DNA of 64,000 nt from Herbaspirillum sp. SJZ107. GTDB lineage: Bacteria; Pseudomonadota; Gammaproteobacteria; Burkholderiales; Burkholderiaceae_D. Below the pieces are notes generated by a model. The model saw only the letters and a program-made list of their open reading frames with translations, did not search any database and was not told the DNA's origin. Each line of letters begins with the position of its first letter. The stretch's first letter is position 1. Below, piece after piece: positions 10,001-20,743 of the stretch. The translations under genes and the position numbers were made by a program. The stretch spans positions 806,001 through 870,000 of the forward strand of contig NZ_VFNH01000001.1 of NCBI RefSeq assembly GCF_006715485.1, read 5' to 3'.

Positions 10001-10663
10001 CTACGATTGCACCCGGCGGCGCGCCAGGCCCAGCCCGCCGAGGCCCATGGCCAGCAGCATCCAGGTCGCCGGTTCCGGCACCGCCGTCACCACGCTGACC
10101 GAATCCAGGCCGACATAGCCCGAGAGATCGGCAGGCCCGGCGTAGCGGAAGGCGAAGCGGCCCGGGCCCTCGAGCGCGAGGCTGGTGTCGAACAATGCCC
10201 ATTCGGTCGGGTAGCCGCCGGTGTTGCCGACGGCGGTGATCAGGGTGTCGAAGTCCGCCGGATTGCTGCTGTCGCCGTAGGCAAAGCGTACTTCCAGCAG
10301 GTCGCTGAAGCCAGGATCCGCGGCGTGGCGCGTATAAAAACTGATGTCGGTGAGGCCGGACAGGGTGAGGGTGGGGGTGATCAACCAGTTGTCGATGTTG
10401 CCGTTGCCGCCGGCGGCGCTGAGGAAGTTGGCGCCGGCATAGGAATCGGCCGAACCAGCCTGCGCCGGGAAGATAGCGGCATTGCCCTGGAACCAGGCGT
10501 TGCCGGCGGGGACGCTGTTGTTCACCTGCGTCCATCCGGTCAGGCCGCCGATGTTCTCGAAGCCTTCGTTCAGGACCTGTACGCGGGACGTCTGCGCTGC
10601 CGCGGAGCCGATTGCCGCCAACGACAGCGCCGCTGCCGCACACAAGGTTTTCGCGTGTTTCAT
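10001..10663 (-). CDS. PEP-CTERM sorting-domain protein, choice-of-anchor J type
   Basis: The 220-residue exported protein has a signal peptide ending AAAQT, a central beta-rich domain and a C-terminal PEP-CTERM tail. The central domain (NEGFENIGGLTGW..., NWLITPTLTL, ISFYTRHA, DFDTLITAVG) resembles the choice-of-anchor J / jelly-roll type. The tail has VPEPATWMLLA, a hydrophobic helix, then the basic end ARRRVQS. PEP-CTERM tails are recognised by exosortase, which is not in this window. Its function is unknown; the family is linked to surface and biofilm matrix. It is first of a three-gene minus-strand unit. Confidence 0.85.
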   Translation of the reverse strand: MKHAKTLCAAAALSLAAIGSAAAQTSRVQVLNEGFENIGGLTGWTQVNNSVPAGNAWFQGNAAIFPAQAGSADSYAGANFLSAAGGNGNIDNWLITPTLTLSGLTDISFYTRHAADPGFSDLLEVRFAYGDSSNPADFDTLITAVGNTGGYPTEWALFDTSLALEGPGRFAFRYAGPADLSGYVGLDSVSVVTAVPEPATWMLLAMGLGGLGLARRRVQS

Positions 10664-10902
10664 TGGAAAGCCCTTTCAAGGAAGCCAGTAGGATGGTGGA
10701 CTGCTCGCGCTGGCTCATCGACGAGACCATTGATGGGCTAATCTTATGAGTTGAACGACAACAAACCTTGATCTTTAGCTAATGGCTGGGCTGGACAAAC
10801 GACGTATCGTCTGGCGGGACTTGCGGGGGCGTGGGACGGATCGTGGCAGCGCCCGCTCGGACGCTGCACGTGAAGGGGAAGGGAAAGTGCCCGGTGGAAG
10901 GA

Positions 10903-11982
10903 TCAGCGTTCGGGGGTGAGGAAGCGGCGCAGGCGCAGCTTGCCGACGATCCCGATCGGGAAGAAATAGATCGACAGGATGAACAGCACCCCCAGCCACA
11001 GCATCCAGCGGTCCGGATGCAGCGCCGCCGCCAGCAGCGGCGTGCCGGCCAGCGCATCCGAAGCTTGTCCCATCAGCGTCTTGAGGTAGTTCTGCGCCAG
11101 GATGAACAGCGTGGCGCCGACCACGGCGCCGTACATGGTGCCCATGCCGCCGATGACGACGATCAGCAGGATGTCGGTCATGACCTCGAAGCCGAGCGAG
11201 GTCTTGGGGCCGACGTAGCGCAGCCACAGCGCCATCAGGGCACCGGCCAGCGCCGCCACCAGCGCCGCCAGCACGTTGGCCCAGACCCGGTAGACCACGG
11301 TGCGGTAGCCGAGCGCCTCGGCGCGGAATTCGTTTTCGCGGATCGCCTGCAGCACCCGCCCGAACGGCGAATTGACCAGCCGCAGCAGGAACAGGAACAG
11401 CAGTACGCAGCCGAAGAACACGATGTAATAGGTGATGACCTTGCCGTCGATGGCGCGCCCCAGCACGTCGCTTTCAAATAGCGTGAAGCCGGGCGTGAGC
11501 AGTTCCGGCACGCCGAAGGTGCGGCCATCCTCGCCGCCGGTGAAGTCGGACAGCTGCGAGGCCAGCACCGCGAACGAGGAGGCCACCGCCAGCGTGATCA
11601 TGGCGTAGAAGATCGCCCGCACGCGCAGCGCGAACAGGCCGATCACCAGCGCCAGCGCCACCGTCAGCAGCAGCGCCAGCGCCAGCCCGCCCAAGGCCAC
11701 GCCCCAGGTCGGTTCGTCGACGCGCGCCAGCGCAATGCCGATGCCGTAGGCACCGATCCCGTAGAACATGGTGTGGGCAAACGAGACGATGCCGGTATAG
11801 CCCAGCAGCAGGTCGTAGGATGCCACCAGCACGATGTAGATGCAGATGGTGGCCGCGGTGTTGAGCGGACGCGCGCCGCTGAACAGGAAGGGCGCCAGCA
11901 GCAGCCCGAGCACGATGGCGACCAGCACGGCGGCCAGCAGGCGGCTGCGCGGCAGGTCGTTGGAAAGGAATTTGACCAGCAT
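10903..11982 (-). CDS. livM: Liv-type ABC transporter permease LivM
   Basis: The 359-residue inner-membrane permease belongs to the hydrophobic amino acid (HAAT) ABC family. It has about ten hydrophobic segments and LivM-type motifs such as YDLLLGYTGIVSFAHTMFYGIGAYG and GGMGTMYGAVVGA. One base separates it from the livH stop. It is the last gene of a livG-livF-livH-livM series, downstream of a periplasmic binding protein, and completes an importer whose substrate need not be a branched-chain amino acid. The gap downstream (10664-10902, 239 bases) holds the promoter region of the PEP-CTERM unit and no gene. Confidence 0.93.
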   Translation of the reverse strand: MLVKFLSNDLPRSRLLAAVLVAIVLGLLLAPFLFSGARPLNTAATICIYIVLVASYDLLLGYTGIVSFAHTMFYGIGAYGIGIALARVDEPTWGVALGGLALALLLTVALALVIGLFALRVRAIFYAMITLAVASSFAVLASQLSDFTGGEDGRTFGVPELLTPGFTLFESDVLGRAIDGKVITYYIVFFGCVLLFLFLLRLVNSPFGRVLQAIRENEFRAEALGYRTVVYRVWANVLAALVAALAGALMALWLRYVGPKTSLGFEVMTDILLIVVIGGMGTMYGAVVGATLFILAQNYLKTLMGQASDALAGTPLLAAALHPDRWMLWLGVLFILSIYFFPIGIVGKLRLRRFLTPER

Positions 11983-11983
11983 C

Positions 11984-13036
11984 TCAGCTCCGCGATTTCG
12001 AATACAGGCCGGCCGGGCGCCACAGCAGGATGGCGATCATCAGGATGATGTTCGACACCAGCGCGACCTTGGGCGCCAGGAAGCCGGCGTAGTTGCCGGC
12101 CAGCGCCATCAGCAGCGCCCCGATGAAGCAGCCGCCGACGGACCCCAGCCCGCCGATGATGATGACGATGAAGATCATCACCGTGATGTCGGCGCCCATC
12201 GAGGCCGACAGGGTTTCCTTGTACAGCCCCCACATCACGCCGCCCAGGCCGGCCAGCGCGGACCCTGCCGCGAACACGGCGACGAACAGGCGGCGGATGC
12301 GGTAGCCGAGCGCCTCGACCATGTCGCCGTTCTCGACGCCAGCGCGGATCAGGAGGCCGATGCGGGTCCGGTTGAGCGTGAGGAACATCGCTGCAAACAC
12401 GACCAGCCCGACCACGACCGCCACCAGCCGGTACTTCTCGATGGCGGCCTCGCCCAGGAACAGCGCGCCGTGCAGGGCTGCCGGCAAGGGCAGCGGCAAT
12501 TGCTCGGCGCCCCAGATCACGTTGATCAATTGTTCCGAGACGATCATGCCGCCCATCGTGATCAGGATCTGCTTCAGGTGCTGGCCATACACCGGCATGA
12601 TCAGCACCCGCTCGAAGGCCCAGCCGAGCAGGGCGGTGACGGCCATCGCCAGCAGCACGGCCAGGCCGAGCGCGCCGAGGTTGGCGGCCAGCGAATCGGC
12701 TTCCAGCCAGTTGCGCATCGGCAGCAGCACCAGCGTGGCGCTGAAGGCGCCGACCGAGACGAAGGCGCCATGGCCGAAGTTCAGCACGTTCATCAGGCCG
12801 AACACCAGGGTCAGGCCGCTGGCCATGATAAAGATCATCATGCCCATCGCCAGCCCGGCCACGGTCAGCGTGATCCAGGTCGGGAAGCTGACGAAGGGCA
12901 GGACGGCCAGCATCAACAGCGGCACCAGCAGCAGCGGCGCGATGTCGCGCCGGGCCGCCGGCAGGGGCGTCTCGGCCTGCGTGGCAGGGGCGGCCTGGGG
13001 GAGCGGGAGGGGAGGGGTCACGGTAGTCGGTTTCAT
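11984..13036 (-). CDS. livH: Liv-type ABC transporter permease LivH
   Basis: The 350-residue permease is longer than usual because about 45 residues, rich in Pro and Ala, precede the first transmembrane helix. The core contains GLTLVFGLMNVLNFGHGAF, typical of LivH, and GGLGSVGGCFIGALLM near the C-terminus. The ATG at 13036 is used; longer readings would run into livF. Spacing is one base to livF upstream and one base to livM downstream, so translation is probably coupled through the operon. Confidence 0.93.
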   Translation of the reverse strand: MKPTTVTPPLPLPQAAPATQAETPLPAARRDIAPLLLVPLLMLAVLPFVSFPTWITLTVAGLAMGMMIFIMASGLTLVFGLMNVLNFGHGAFVSVGAFSATLVLLPMRNWLEADSLAANLGALGLAVLLAMAVTALLGWAFERVLIMPVYGQHLKQILITMGGMIVSEQLINVIWGAEQLPLPLPAALHGALFLGEAAIEKYRLVAVVVGLVVFAAMFLTLNRTRIGLLIRAGVENGDMVEALGYRIRRLFVAVFAAGSALAGLGGVMWGLYKETLSASMGADITVMIFIVIIIGGLGSVGGCFIGALLMALAGNYAGFLAPKVALVSNIILMIAILLWRPAGLYSKSRS

Positions 13037-13037
13037 G

Positions 13038-13802
13038 TCATTGGTGGGAGTCGAGCGACAGGCCCAGCAGCCGCTGCTGGAGTGCCTCGTCGCCGGCCAG
13101 GTCATGCATCAGGCCGGCATGCACGACGCGGCCGTCGTCCATCACGCTGACGCTGTCGCCCAGGCTCCTGACGAAGTTGAAGTTCTGCTCGACCAGCAGG
13201 ATCGTCGTGCGGGTGTCCTTCAGTTCGCGGAAGGCCGCCATCAGGCTCTGGACGATGGCCGGGGCCAGGCCCTTGGTCGGTTCGTCGACCAGCAGCAGCT
13301 GGCGCGGTTCCACGATCGCGCGCGCGATCGCGACCATCTGCTTCTGGCCACCCGACAAATTGCCGGCCGGGTAGTTCCAGAAGCGCTTCAGGGCCGGGAA
13401 GAAGCCGCAGATCCAGTCGACCCGGGCCGCGTCCAGCGGACCGGTGCGCGCCGCCAGGTACAGGTTCTCGCGCACCGTCAGTTCCGAGAACACCGCCATG
13501 CTTTCCGGGACGTAGGCGATGCCGGCGCGCGCGATGTCGGGCGTCGTCATTTTGCTGATGTCGCGGCCGTCGAACATGATCGATCCGCGGCTGGCCTTCC
13601 ACAGGCCCATGATGGTGCGCAGGGTCGTGGTCTTGCCGGCGCCGTTGCGGCCCAGTAGCACCGCCAGGCCGCCGCGCGGCACCACCAGGTCCACGCCCTG
13701 CAGGATGTGGTACTGGCCGATGTGGGTGTGGACGCCGGACAGGGTCAGTATCGGGTCGGCGGCCGGCGCCGCGTTCACGTCACGCAGGTTCGGGTGTGCC
13801 AA
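13038..13802 (-). CDS. livF: Liv-type ABC transporter ATPase LivF, TTG start
   Basis: The 254-residue ATPase has Walker A GRNGAGKTT, the Q-loop region, signature LSGGQKQM, Walker B LLLVDEP and H-loop residues in ILLVEQNFNF. The start is a TTG at 13802: no ATG occurs before the Walker region, and a perfect AGGAGG sits six bases upstream of the TTG. The gene overlaps the 3' end of livG by 23 bases. With LivG it forms the ATPase pair driving the importer. Confidence 0.93.
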   Translation of the reverse strand: MAHPNLRDVNAAPAADPILTLSGVHTHIGQYHILQGVDLVVPRGGLAVLLGRNGAGKTTTLRTIMGLWKASRGSIMFDGRDISKMTTPDIARAGIAYVPESMAVFSELTVRENLYLAARTGPLDAARVDWICGFFPALKRFWNYPAGNLSGGQKQMVAIARAIVEPRQLLLVDEPTKGLAPAIVQSLMAAFRELKDTRTTILLVEQNFNFVRSLGDSVSVMDDGRVVHAGLMHDLAGDEALQQRLLGLSLDSHQ

Positions 13803-14562
13803 GATAGGCCTCCTGTACGATCTGCGACTGCATCACGGTGGCCGGTTCGCCGTCCGCCACCAGGGTGCCGTTGTGCAGCACGACGATGCGGTCCGCCAGC
13901 GCGCGCACCACGTCCATCTTGTGCTCGACCAGCAGCACGGTGCGCCGGCGCTCCGCTTTCACCTGGTGGATCAGGTCGAGCACCACCGGCACCTCGTCCA
14001 CGCTCATGCCGGCGGTCGGTTCGTCGAACATCATGATCTCGGGTTCCAGCGCCAGCAGGATCGCGACTTCGAGCTTGCGCTGGTCGCCGTGCGACAGCGT
14101 GCCGACCCAGGCGTTGCGCTTGCCCGCCATCGCCACCCGCTCGAGGTAGTGCTCGGCGCGCGCGATCACGTCGCGGTGTCCGGACCACAGCGACAGCATC
14201 GACAGGCCGATGCCGACCCGGCTCTGCACCGCCAGCCGCACGTTTTCCAGCACCGTCAGGTGCGGGAACAGGTTGGTGAGCTGGAACGCCCGGCCGATGC
14301 CCAGGCGGGTGCGGCGCGCCGGTCCGAAGCCGGTGATGTCCCGGCCGCGCAGGAACACGCGGCCGGACGTGGCCTGCAGCTGGCCCGACACCAGGTTGAA
14401 ATAGGTGGTCTTGCCGGCGCCGTTCGGACCCACGATCACGGTCAGCGTGCCGGGATAAAAATCGGCCGACACCGCGTTCACCGCGACGTGGCCGCCGAAG
14501 CGGATGCTCAGGTCGCGCGTGGACAGCGAAGGCTGCCCGGGCTTGCTCGACGACGTGTCCAT
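13780..14562 (-). CDS. livG: Liv-type ABC transporter ATPase LivG
   Basis: The 260-residue ATPase has Walker A GPNGAGKTT, the LivG-type segment GIGRAFQLTNLFPHLTVLENV, a modified signature LSHGDQRKLE (SHGDQ in place of SGGQ, a common LivG variant) and Walker B IMMFDEPTAGM. The ATG at 14562 lies one base from the stop of the upstream binding-protein gene. The N-terminal 15 residues (DTSSSKPGQPSL) are poorly conserved. Confidence 0.93.
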   Translation of the reverse strand: MDTSSSKPGQPSLSTRDLSIRFGGHVAVNAVSADFYPGTLTVIVGPNGAGKTTYFNLVSGQLQATSGRVFLRGRDITGFGPARRTRLGIGRAFQLTNLFPHLTVLENVRLAVQSRVGIGLSMLSLWSGHRDVIARAEHYLERVAMAGKRNAWVGTLSHGDQRKLEVAILLALEPEIMMFDEPTAGMSVDEVPVVLDLIHQVKAERRRTVLLVEHKMDVVRALADRIVVLHNGTLVADGEPATVMQSQIVQEAYLGTPEPA

Positions 14563-14563
14563 G

Positions 14564-15760
14564 TCAACGCTTGTTCTTGACCGGCAGCGGCATGTCGGCA
14601 ACCGGGATCTCGCGCACCAGTTCCAGCAGGTCCCACTCGTTCTTCTGGTCTTTCTTGATGCGGAAGTGGTACATCGGCTGCAGCGCCTGGTGGTCTTCCT
14701 TGCGGAAGCTCATGGTGCCTTTCGGTGTCTCGAAGCTCATGCCTTCCATCGCCGCCGCCATCTGGTCGCCGTTGGCGTTCGGGACTTTCTGCAGCGCCGC
14801 GACCACGGCGCCGGCGGCCGCCATGCCGCCGGCGGTGAACATGTCCGGCGGCATCTTGAAGCGCTTGATGTGCTCGGCGACCAGCCAGTCGTTCATCTTG
14901 TTCTTCGGGAAGCCGTAGTAATAGAAGATGGTGCCTTCGGTGCCGGCATAGGCCTTCCAGGTCTTCATGACGGGGAGGATGTTGCCGCCGGGTGCGACCG
15001 CGATGCCGTAGCGCTCCGGCTTCATGTTGGCGACCTTGGTCAGCGGGTTCGGGCCGGCCCACACGATCTGCAGCACGCGCGGCTGCGGCTTGTCCTTCAG
15101 GGCATCGAAGATGCGCTGGGTCGGCGCCGTGAAGTCGGTGGCGGCGGCCGGCGCGTATTCCTCGTGCACCACGACGGCCTTGCTGCCGGTGGCCGCCAGC
15201 GCTTCCTTGGCGGCCTTGACGGCGTCGCGCCCGAACGCATAGTCCTGGGTCAGGAAGCCGACGCTGCCCTGCTTGAAGGTCGAGGCGGCCGCCAATGCAT
15301 CCTGCATCGAGCTGCGCGCGGTGCGGAAGATGTACTTGTTCCACTTGCTGCCGGTGATCTCGTCGGCCACCGCCGGTTCGACGATCAGCACTTTCTTGTA
15401 TTCCTTGGCCACCGGCAGCATCGCCAGCGCCGAGCCGGACGAGGTGGTGCCGACCGCGATGTCGACCTTGTCGTCGCCATAGGCTTCCGCCAGCAGGGTG
15501 CGCCCGAGGTCGGGCTTGCTCTGGTCGTCCTTGACGATCACCTTGATCTTGCGGCCGTTGATTTCCATTTTGCCGCCAGTCAGGTACTCCAGGCCCATCA
15601 TGAAGCCGGTTTCGGTTTCCTTGGCATAGGCTTCGAGGGCGCCGGTCTTGCCGGCGATGAGGGCGACCTTCAGGTCCGGCGCAGCGCAGGCGCTACCGGC
15701 GGACAGGGTGGCGGCGAAGGCAGCCAGGAAGGCTGCCGGCATCGGTTTGAAACGGGTCAT
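14564..15760 (-). CDS. periplasmic substrate-binding protein of a Liv-type ABC importer
   Basis: The 398-residue protein has a signal peptide (MTRFKPMPAAFLAAFAATLS, cleavage near ACA-AP) and a bilobed periplasmic-binding fold of the receptor type Peripla_BP_6. Typical strands include LKVALIAGKTGALEAYA, GGKMEINGRKIKVIVKDDQS, VDIAVGTTSSG and GFLTQDYAFGRD. The ATG at 15760 has AAGGAGA upstream, whereas an ATG 11 codons earlier has none. It directly precedes livG by one base and follows an alpha/beta hydrolase by 29 bases. Together with the TonB receptor upstream it suggests uptake of one compound across both membranes. The ligand is not predictable from the sequence alone. Confidence 0.9.
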   Translation of the reverse strand: MTRFKPMPAAFLAAFAATLSAGSACAAPDLKVALIAGKTGALEAYAKETETGFMMGLEYLTGGKMEINGRKIKVIVKDDQSKPDLGRTLLAEAYGDDKVDIAVGTTSSGSALAMLPVAKEYKKVLIVEPAVADEITGSKWNKYIFRTARSSMQDALAAASTFKQGSVGFLTQDYAFGRDAVKAAKEALAATGSKAVVVHEEYAPAAATDFTAPTQRIFDALKDKPQPRVLQIVWAGPNPLTKVANMKPERYGIAVAPGGNILPVMKTWKAYAGTEGTIFYYYGFPKNKMNDWLVAEHIKRFKMPPDMFTAGGMAAAGAVVAALQKVPNANGDQMAAAMEGMSFETPKGTMSFRKEDHQALQPMYHFRIKKDQKNEWDLLELVREIPVADMPLPVKNKR

Positions 15761-15789
15761 GCTTGTCTCCTTGTTTCTGATTTTTTTGC

Positions 15790-16707
15790 TCACGGCACGC
15801 TGGCCAGGAAGCGTTCGATCGCCTGCAGCGCCGGTGCCTCGGTCAGCATCGGCGCATGGCCGACGTTCGGCACCTCGACATACTGCATCAATGGCGCCGC
15901 ATGCCGCATCCAGTCGGCCTGCCGTGCTTCCAGCAGGTCGGACAGGGCGCCGCGCACCAGCAGCACCGGGCGCTCGCGCGCCAGGCGCCGGAACGCCATG
16001 CGCGAGGCCAGCGAGGTGGTTCTGAGTCTACCGGTTTGCAGCGCAATGGCAATATTCGGATCGTAGCGCGGTGCCAGCCGGCCGCCTGCATCGGGTTCGA
16101 AGGCGCGCCGCGCCCACTTGTCCCATTCCTGTTCCTGGTACTCGGGGAAGGCGCAGGCGTTGATGTCCCGGACGTAGCAGGCCGCATCGCGCCACGAGGC
16201 CGGCGCGACCGCCTTGCCGGTGTAGCCGGCGATGCGCGCCAGGCCGCGTTCCGACAGGACCGGGCCGACGTCGTTCAGGACTGCCGCCGCGATCAGGCCG
16301 ATGTGGCGCGCCGCCAGCGCGATCGTGATCAGGCCGCCCATCGAGGTGCCGACGAAGACGGCGCGCGCGATGCCGAGGTCGGCCATCAGCTTGACCACGT
16401 CGTCCGCATACACCTGCGGCGTGTAGTGCGATGGATCGGGGTCGCGCTCGGAGTGGCCGCGGCCGCGCACGTCGAGGGCCAGCACGCGCCGGCCCAGCGC
16501 CGCGATCGCCGGGGCGAATTCGTCGAAGTCGGCCGAGTTGCGCGTCAGGCCGTGGATGCAGATGACGGGCAGGCGGGCCGCGACAGGCTGCGCTTGCATC
16601 TGCTCCGTCGCCGCCATGCGTGCAGTGTCTCCGCCCGCCGGGTAGTCACGGGCATACAGCGCCAGGCCGTCGGCGCTGGTGTAACGGATCGGTATGAAAT
16701 TAGGCAC
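15790..16707 (-). CDS. alpha/beta hydrolase
   Basis: The 305-residue cytoplasmic hydrolase has an oxyanion-hole region ICIHGLTRNSADF, nucleophile elbow GTSMGG and a catalytic histidine in NVGHAPML; the acid is probably in the LLVRGALSDLL segment. Homology begins at NFIPIRY. I use the GTG at 16707, with AAGGA ten bases upstream. A TTG two codons earlier and an ATG at 16809 are alternatives, but the latter would translate a hairpin region with no family resemblance. Its place between an outer-membrane receptor and an ABC importer suggests it cleaves an ester or amide in the imported compound. That is inference. Confidence 0.8.
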   Translation of the reverse strand: MPNFIPIRYTSADGLALYARDYPAGGDTARMAATEQMQAQPVAARLPVICIHGLTRNSADFDEFAPAIAALGRRVLALDVRGRGHSERDPDPSHYTPQVYADDVVKLMADLGIARAVFVGTSMGGLITIALAARHIGLIAAAVLNDVGPVLSERGLARIAGYTGKAVAPASWRDAACYVRDINACAFPEYQEQEWDKWARRAFEPDAGGRLAPRYDPNIAIALQTGRLRTTSLASRMAFRRLARERPVLLVRGALSDLLEARQADWMRHAAPLMQYVEVPNVGHAPMLTEAPALQAIERFLASVP

Positions 16708-16773
16708 GCTCAAACAATCCTTCGATGGCGGCCCTGCGTGCAAGGCCACCGGTTCAAATCCCGGGCATACAGG

Positions 16774-16807
16774 GTCCCGCCCGGTGCCCGACAGCACCGG
16801 TTGGGAC
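16774..16807. repeat. strong stem-loop between the TonB receptor and hydrolase genes
   Basis: GTCCC-GC-CCGGTGC (16774-16787) pairs with GCACCGG-TT-GGGAC (16794-16807), with a CCGACA loop: 12 pairs interrupted by a 2x2 internal loop. No T-run follows on either strand. Located in the 120-base gap inside an otherwise continuous minus-strand gene series, it could stabilise or partly terminate the receptor mRNA. Confidence 0.6.
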
Positions 16808-16827
16808 ACCGCTTCATGGCCGCGGCT

Positions 16828-19140
<2,313 letters not shown>

Positions 19141-19242
19141 GGACGTCTCCTGATTTTGTTGTGGTGTCATGCTTTTTTTTCGCACGCACCGCAGTGTGAC
19201 TCGGATGGGATTGGTTGAATAGACAACAGCGCGCCCACCGGG

Positions 19243-19378
19243 TGTGCAAATTTGCACATCCATATGCACCGCCTGGGGGCACGCGGGAAAGGGCACTGTC
19301 GAGCTCGCTTGTGTGGTTTTTGTGCACGCACAAATGGCAGCACCAAAACCTTGCAGCAGGAATGTGCACTAGTGCACA
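19243..19378. promoter_or_regulatory. three GTGC/GCAC palindromes in the receptor-LysR divergent gap
   Basis: Two perfect 16-bp palindromes are present: TGTGCAAATTTGCACA at 19243-19258 and TGTGCACTAGTGCACA at 19363-19378. A third, imperfect one, TTTGTGCACGCACAAA, lies at 19319-19334. The first two share the frame TGTGCA-N4-TGCACA, and the right-hand one ends 30 bases before the LysR start. They are good candidates for operator sites of the adjacent LysR protein. The rest of the gap (19141-19408) shows a run of eight T at 19173-19180 and no gene. Confidence 0.65.
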
Positions 19379-19408
19379 ATGTGTCATCTTGATAAGGAAC
19401 AACCTGTC

Positions 19409-20329
19409 ATGAACAGCCTGCCCGAGTGGACCGACCTGCGTTTTTTCCTGGAACTGGCACGCGCCGGCACGCTGTCGGGCGCGTCGCGCCGGCTCGAGGT
19501 CGAGCACACCACGGTGGCGCGCCGCATCGACCGCCTCGAACACCAGCTCGGCAACACCCTGTTCGACCGCTCGCGCGAGGGTTACGAACTGACCGAAATG
19601 GGGCGCGCGCTGCTGCCGCATGCCGAGGCGATGGAAGGCGCGGCGCTGGCGGCGGCCGAGCAGCTCGGCGGGGCCGAGGTCGCGGCCCACGGGGTGGTGC
19701 GCCTCGGCGTGCCCGAGGTGTTCGGCGTGCGCGTGGTAGCGCCGCTGCTGGTGCCGCTGTTCGAGGAGCATCCCGATTTGTCGATCGACCTGCTGGCGCT
19801 GCCGCGCTTCGCCAACCTGGCCAACCGCGAGGCCGACCTCGGCGTCATGCTCGATCCGCCGTCCACCGGGCGCTACATGGTCACGCGTCTGGCCTCGTTC
19901 CGCTTCTACCTGTACGCCGCGCCGGCCTACCTGGCCAAGCACGCGCCGATCGGCACCCAGGCCGACCTCGAGCGCCACGATTTCGTCGATTACGTGCAGG
20001 ACCGCCTGGCCAGCCGCGAACTGTCCTACCTGAACGAACTCGGCTTCACGCCGCGGCGGCGCCTGTGCTGCTCCGGCATGACTGCCCAGATCGAAGCTGC
20101 GGCGCTGGGCATGGGCCTGATGATGGCGCCGCCGTACGCGGTGATGGACGACGAGCGCCTGGTACAGGTGCTGCCGGGCTTTTATGCCGAACGCTCGTTC
20201 TGGCTGGCCGCGCCGGCCGACCTGTACCGGCTGCGCCGCGTGAAGGTGGTGTGGGACCTGCTGCGCGAACTGGCCGACAACAATCCGAAACTGTGGTGGC
20301 ACAGAAGCGATATGGAAAGGGCTGCATGA
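19409..20329 (+). CDS. LysR-type transcriptional regulator
   Basis: The 306-residue regulator has an N-terminal winged helix-turn-helix (about residues 5-62: DLRFFLELARAGTLSGASRRL, TTVARRIDRLEHQLG, LFDRSREGYELTEMG) and a LysR effector-binding domain (about 90-290). The ATG at 19409 is preceded by AAGGA at ten bases; a second ATG at 19379 would fuse ten extra residues and begins right at the end of a palindrome. It is divergent from the TonB receptor, so it probably controls the receptor-hydrolase-importer locus and its own gene. Confidence 0.92.
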   Translation: MNSLPEWTDLRFFLELARAGTLSGASRRLEVEHTTVARRIDRLEHQLGNTLFDRSREGYELTEMGRALLPHAEAMEGAALAAAEQLGGAEVAAHGVVRLGVPEVFGVRVVAPLLVPLFEEHPDLSIDLLALPRFANLANREADLGVMLDPPSTGRYMVTRLASFRFYLYAAPAYLAKHAPIGTQADLERHDFVDYVQDRLASRELSYLNELGFTPRRRLCCSGMTAQIEAAALGMGLMMAPPYAVMDDERLVQVLPGFYAERSFWLAAPADLYRLRRVKVVWDLLRELADNNPKLWWHRSDMERAA

Positions 20330-20351
20330 CGCTGCCCGGCTACAATGCGGC

Positions 20352-20666
20352 ATGCCCAGTAAAACGCCCATCTTCCCCGGCCCGCGCACCGCGCGCGGGC
20401 TCGTGCTCGCCGTCCTGCTGTCCAACGCCGACCAGGCCGGCGCCGAACCCCTGCGCGGCCGCGTCACGCTGGCTGCCATCGTCCGCGCGCTGAAGCGCAA
20501 GTACCACTGGCCGATCGAGACCACCAGCTTTCCGTCGAATGCGCCCGATGGCCGCGCCACCTGGGCCACGGTCTACAGCCTGCCGGAAGCGGTGATCGCC
20601 AAGGCGATGGATGCGCGCGGGCGCGACTGGCTGCGCAGCAGCCTGGGCGACAGGCCAATGCCCTGA
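20352..20666 (+). CDS. small uncharacterised protein with a winged-helix-like pattern
   Basis: The 104-residue protein is soluble and basic. The segment LRGRVTLAAIVRALKRKYHWPIETTSF followed by TWATVYSLPEAVIAKAM looks like two helices and a beta-wing, the layout of a small winged helix, as in some phage or regulatory helix-turn-helix proteins. I do not recognise a named family. It starts 22 bases after the LysR stop, so it may be co-transcribed. It lacks a clear ribosome-binding site. Confidence 0.6.
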   Translation: MPSKTPIFPGPRTARGLVLAVLLSNADQAGAEPLRGRVTLAAIVRALKRKYHWPIETTSFPSNAPDGRATWATVYSLPEAVIAKAMDARGRDWLRSSLGDRPMP

Positions 20667-20743
20667 CCCCGGCCCCGGATCGGGAAAAGCTGCATAATCA
20701 TCCACGTCATCCTCTACCAGCGATCGAACAGGAAAGGAACATC

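Noticed and set aside
16739..16775. GGTTCAAATCCCGG resembling a tRNA T-loop before the hydrolase gene
   Set aside because: The T-stem has two mismatches of five, no anticodon arm of correct geometry precedes it, and the acceptor ends pair poorly at an 80-base distance. It is taken as chance similarity.
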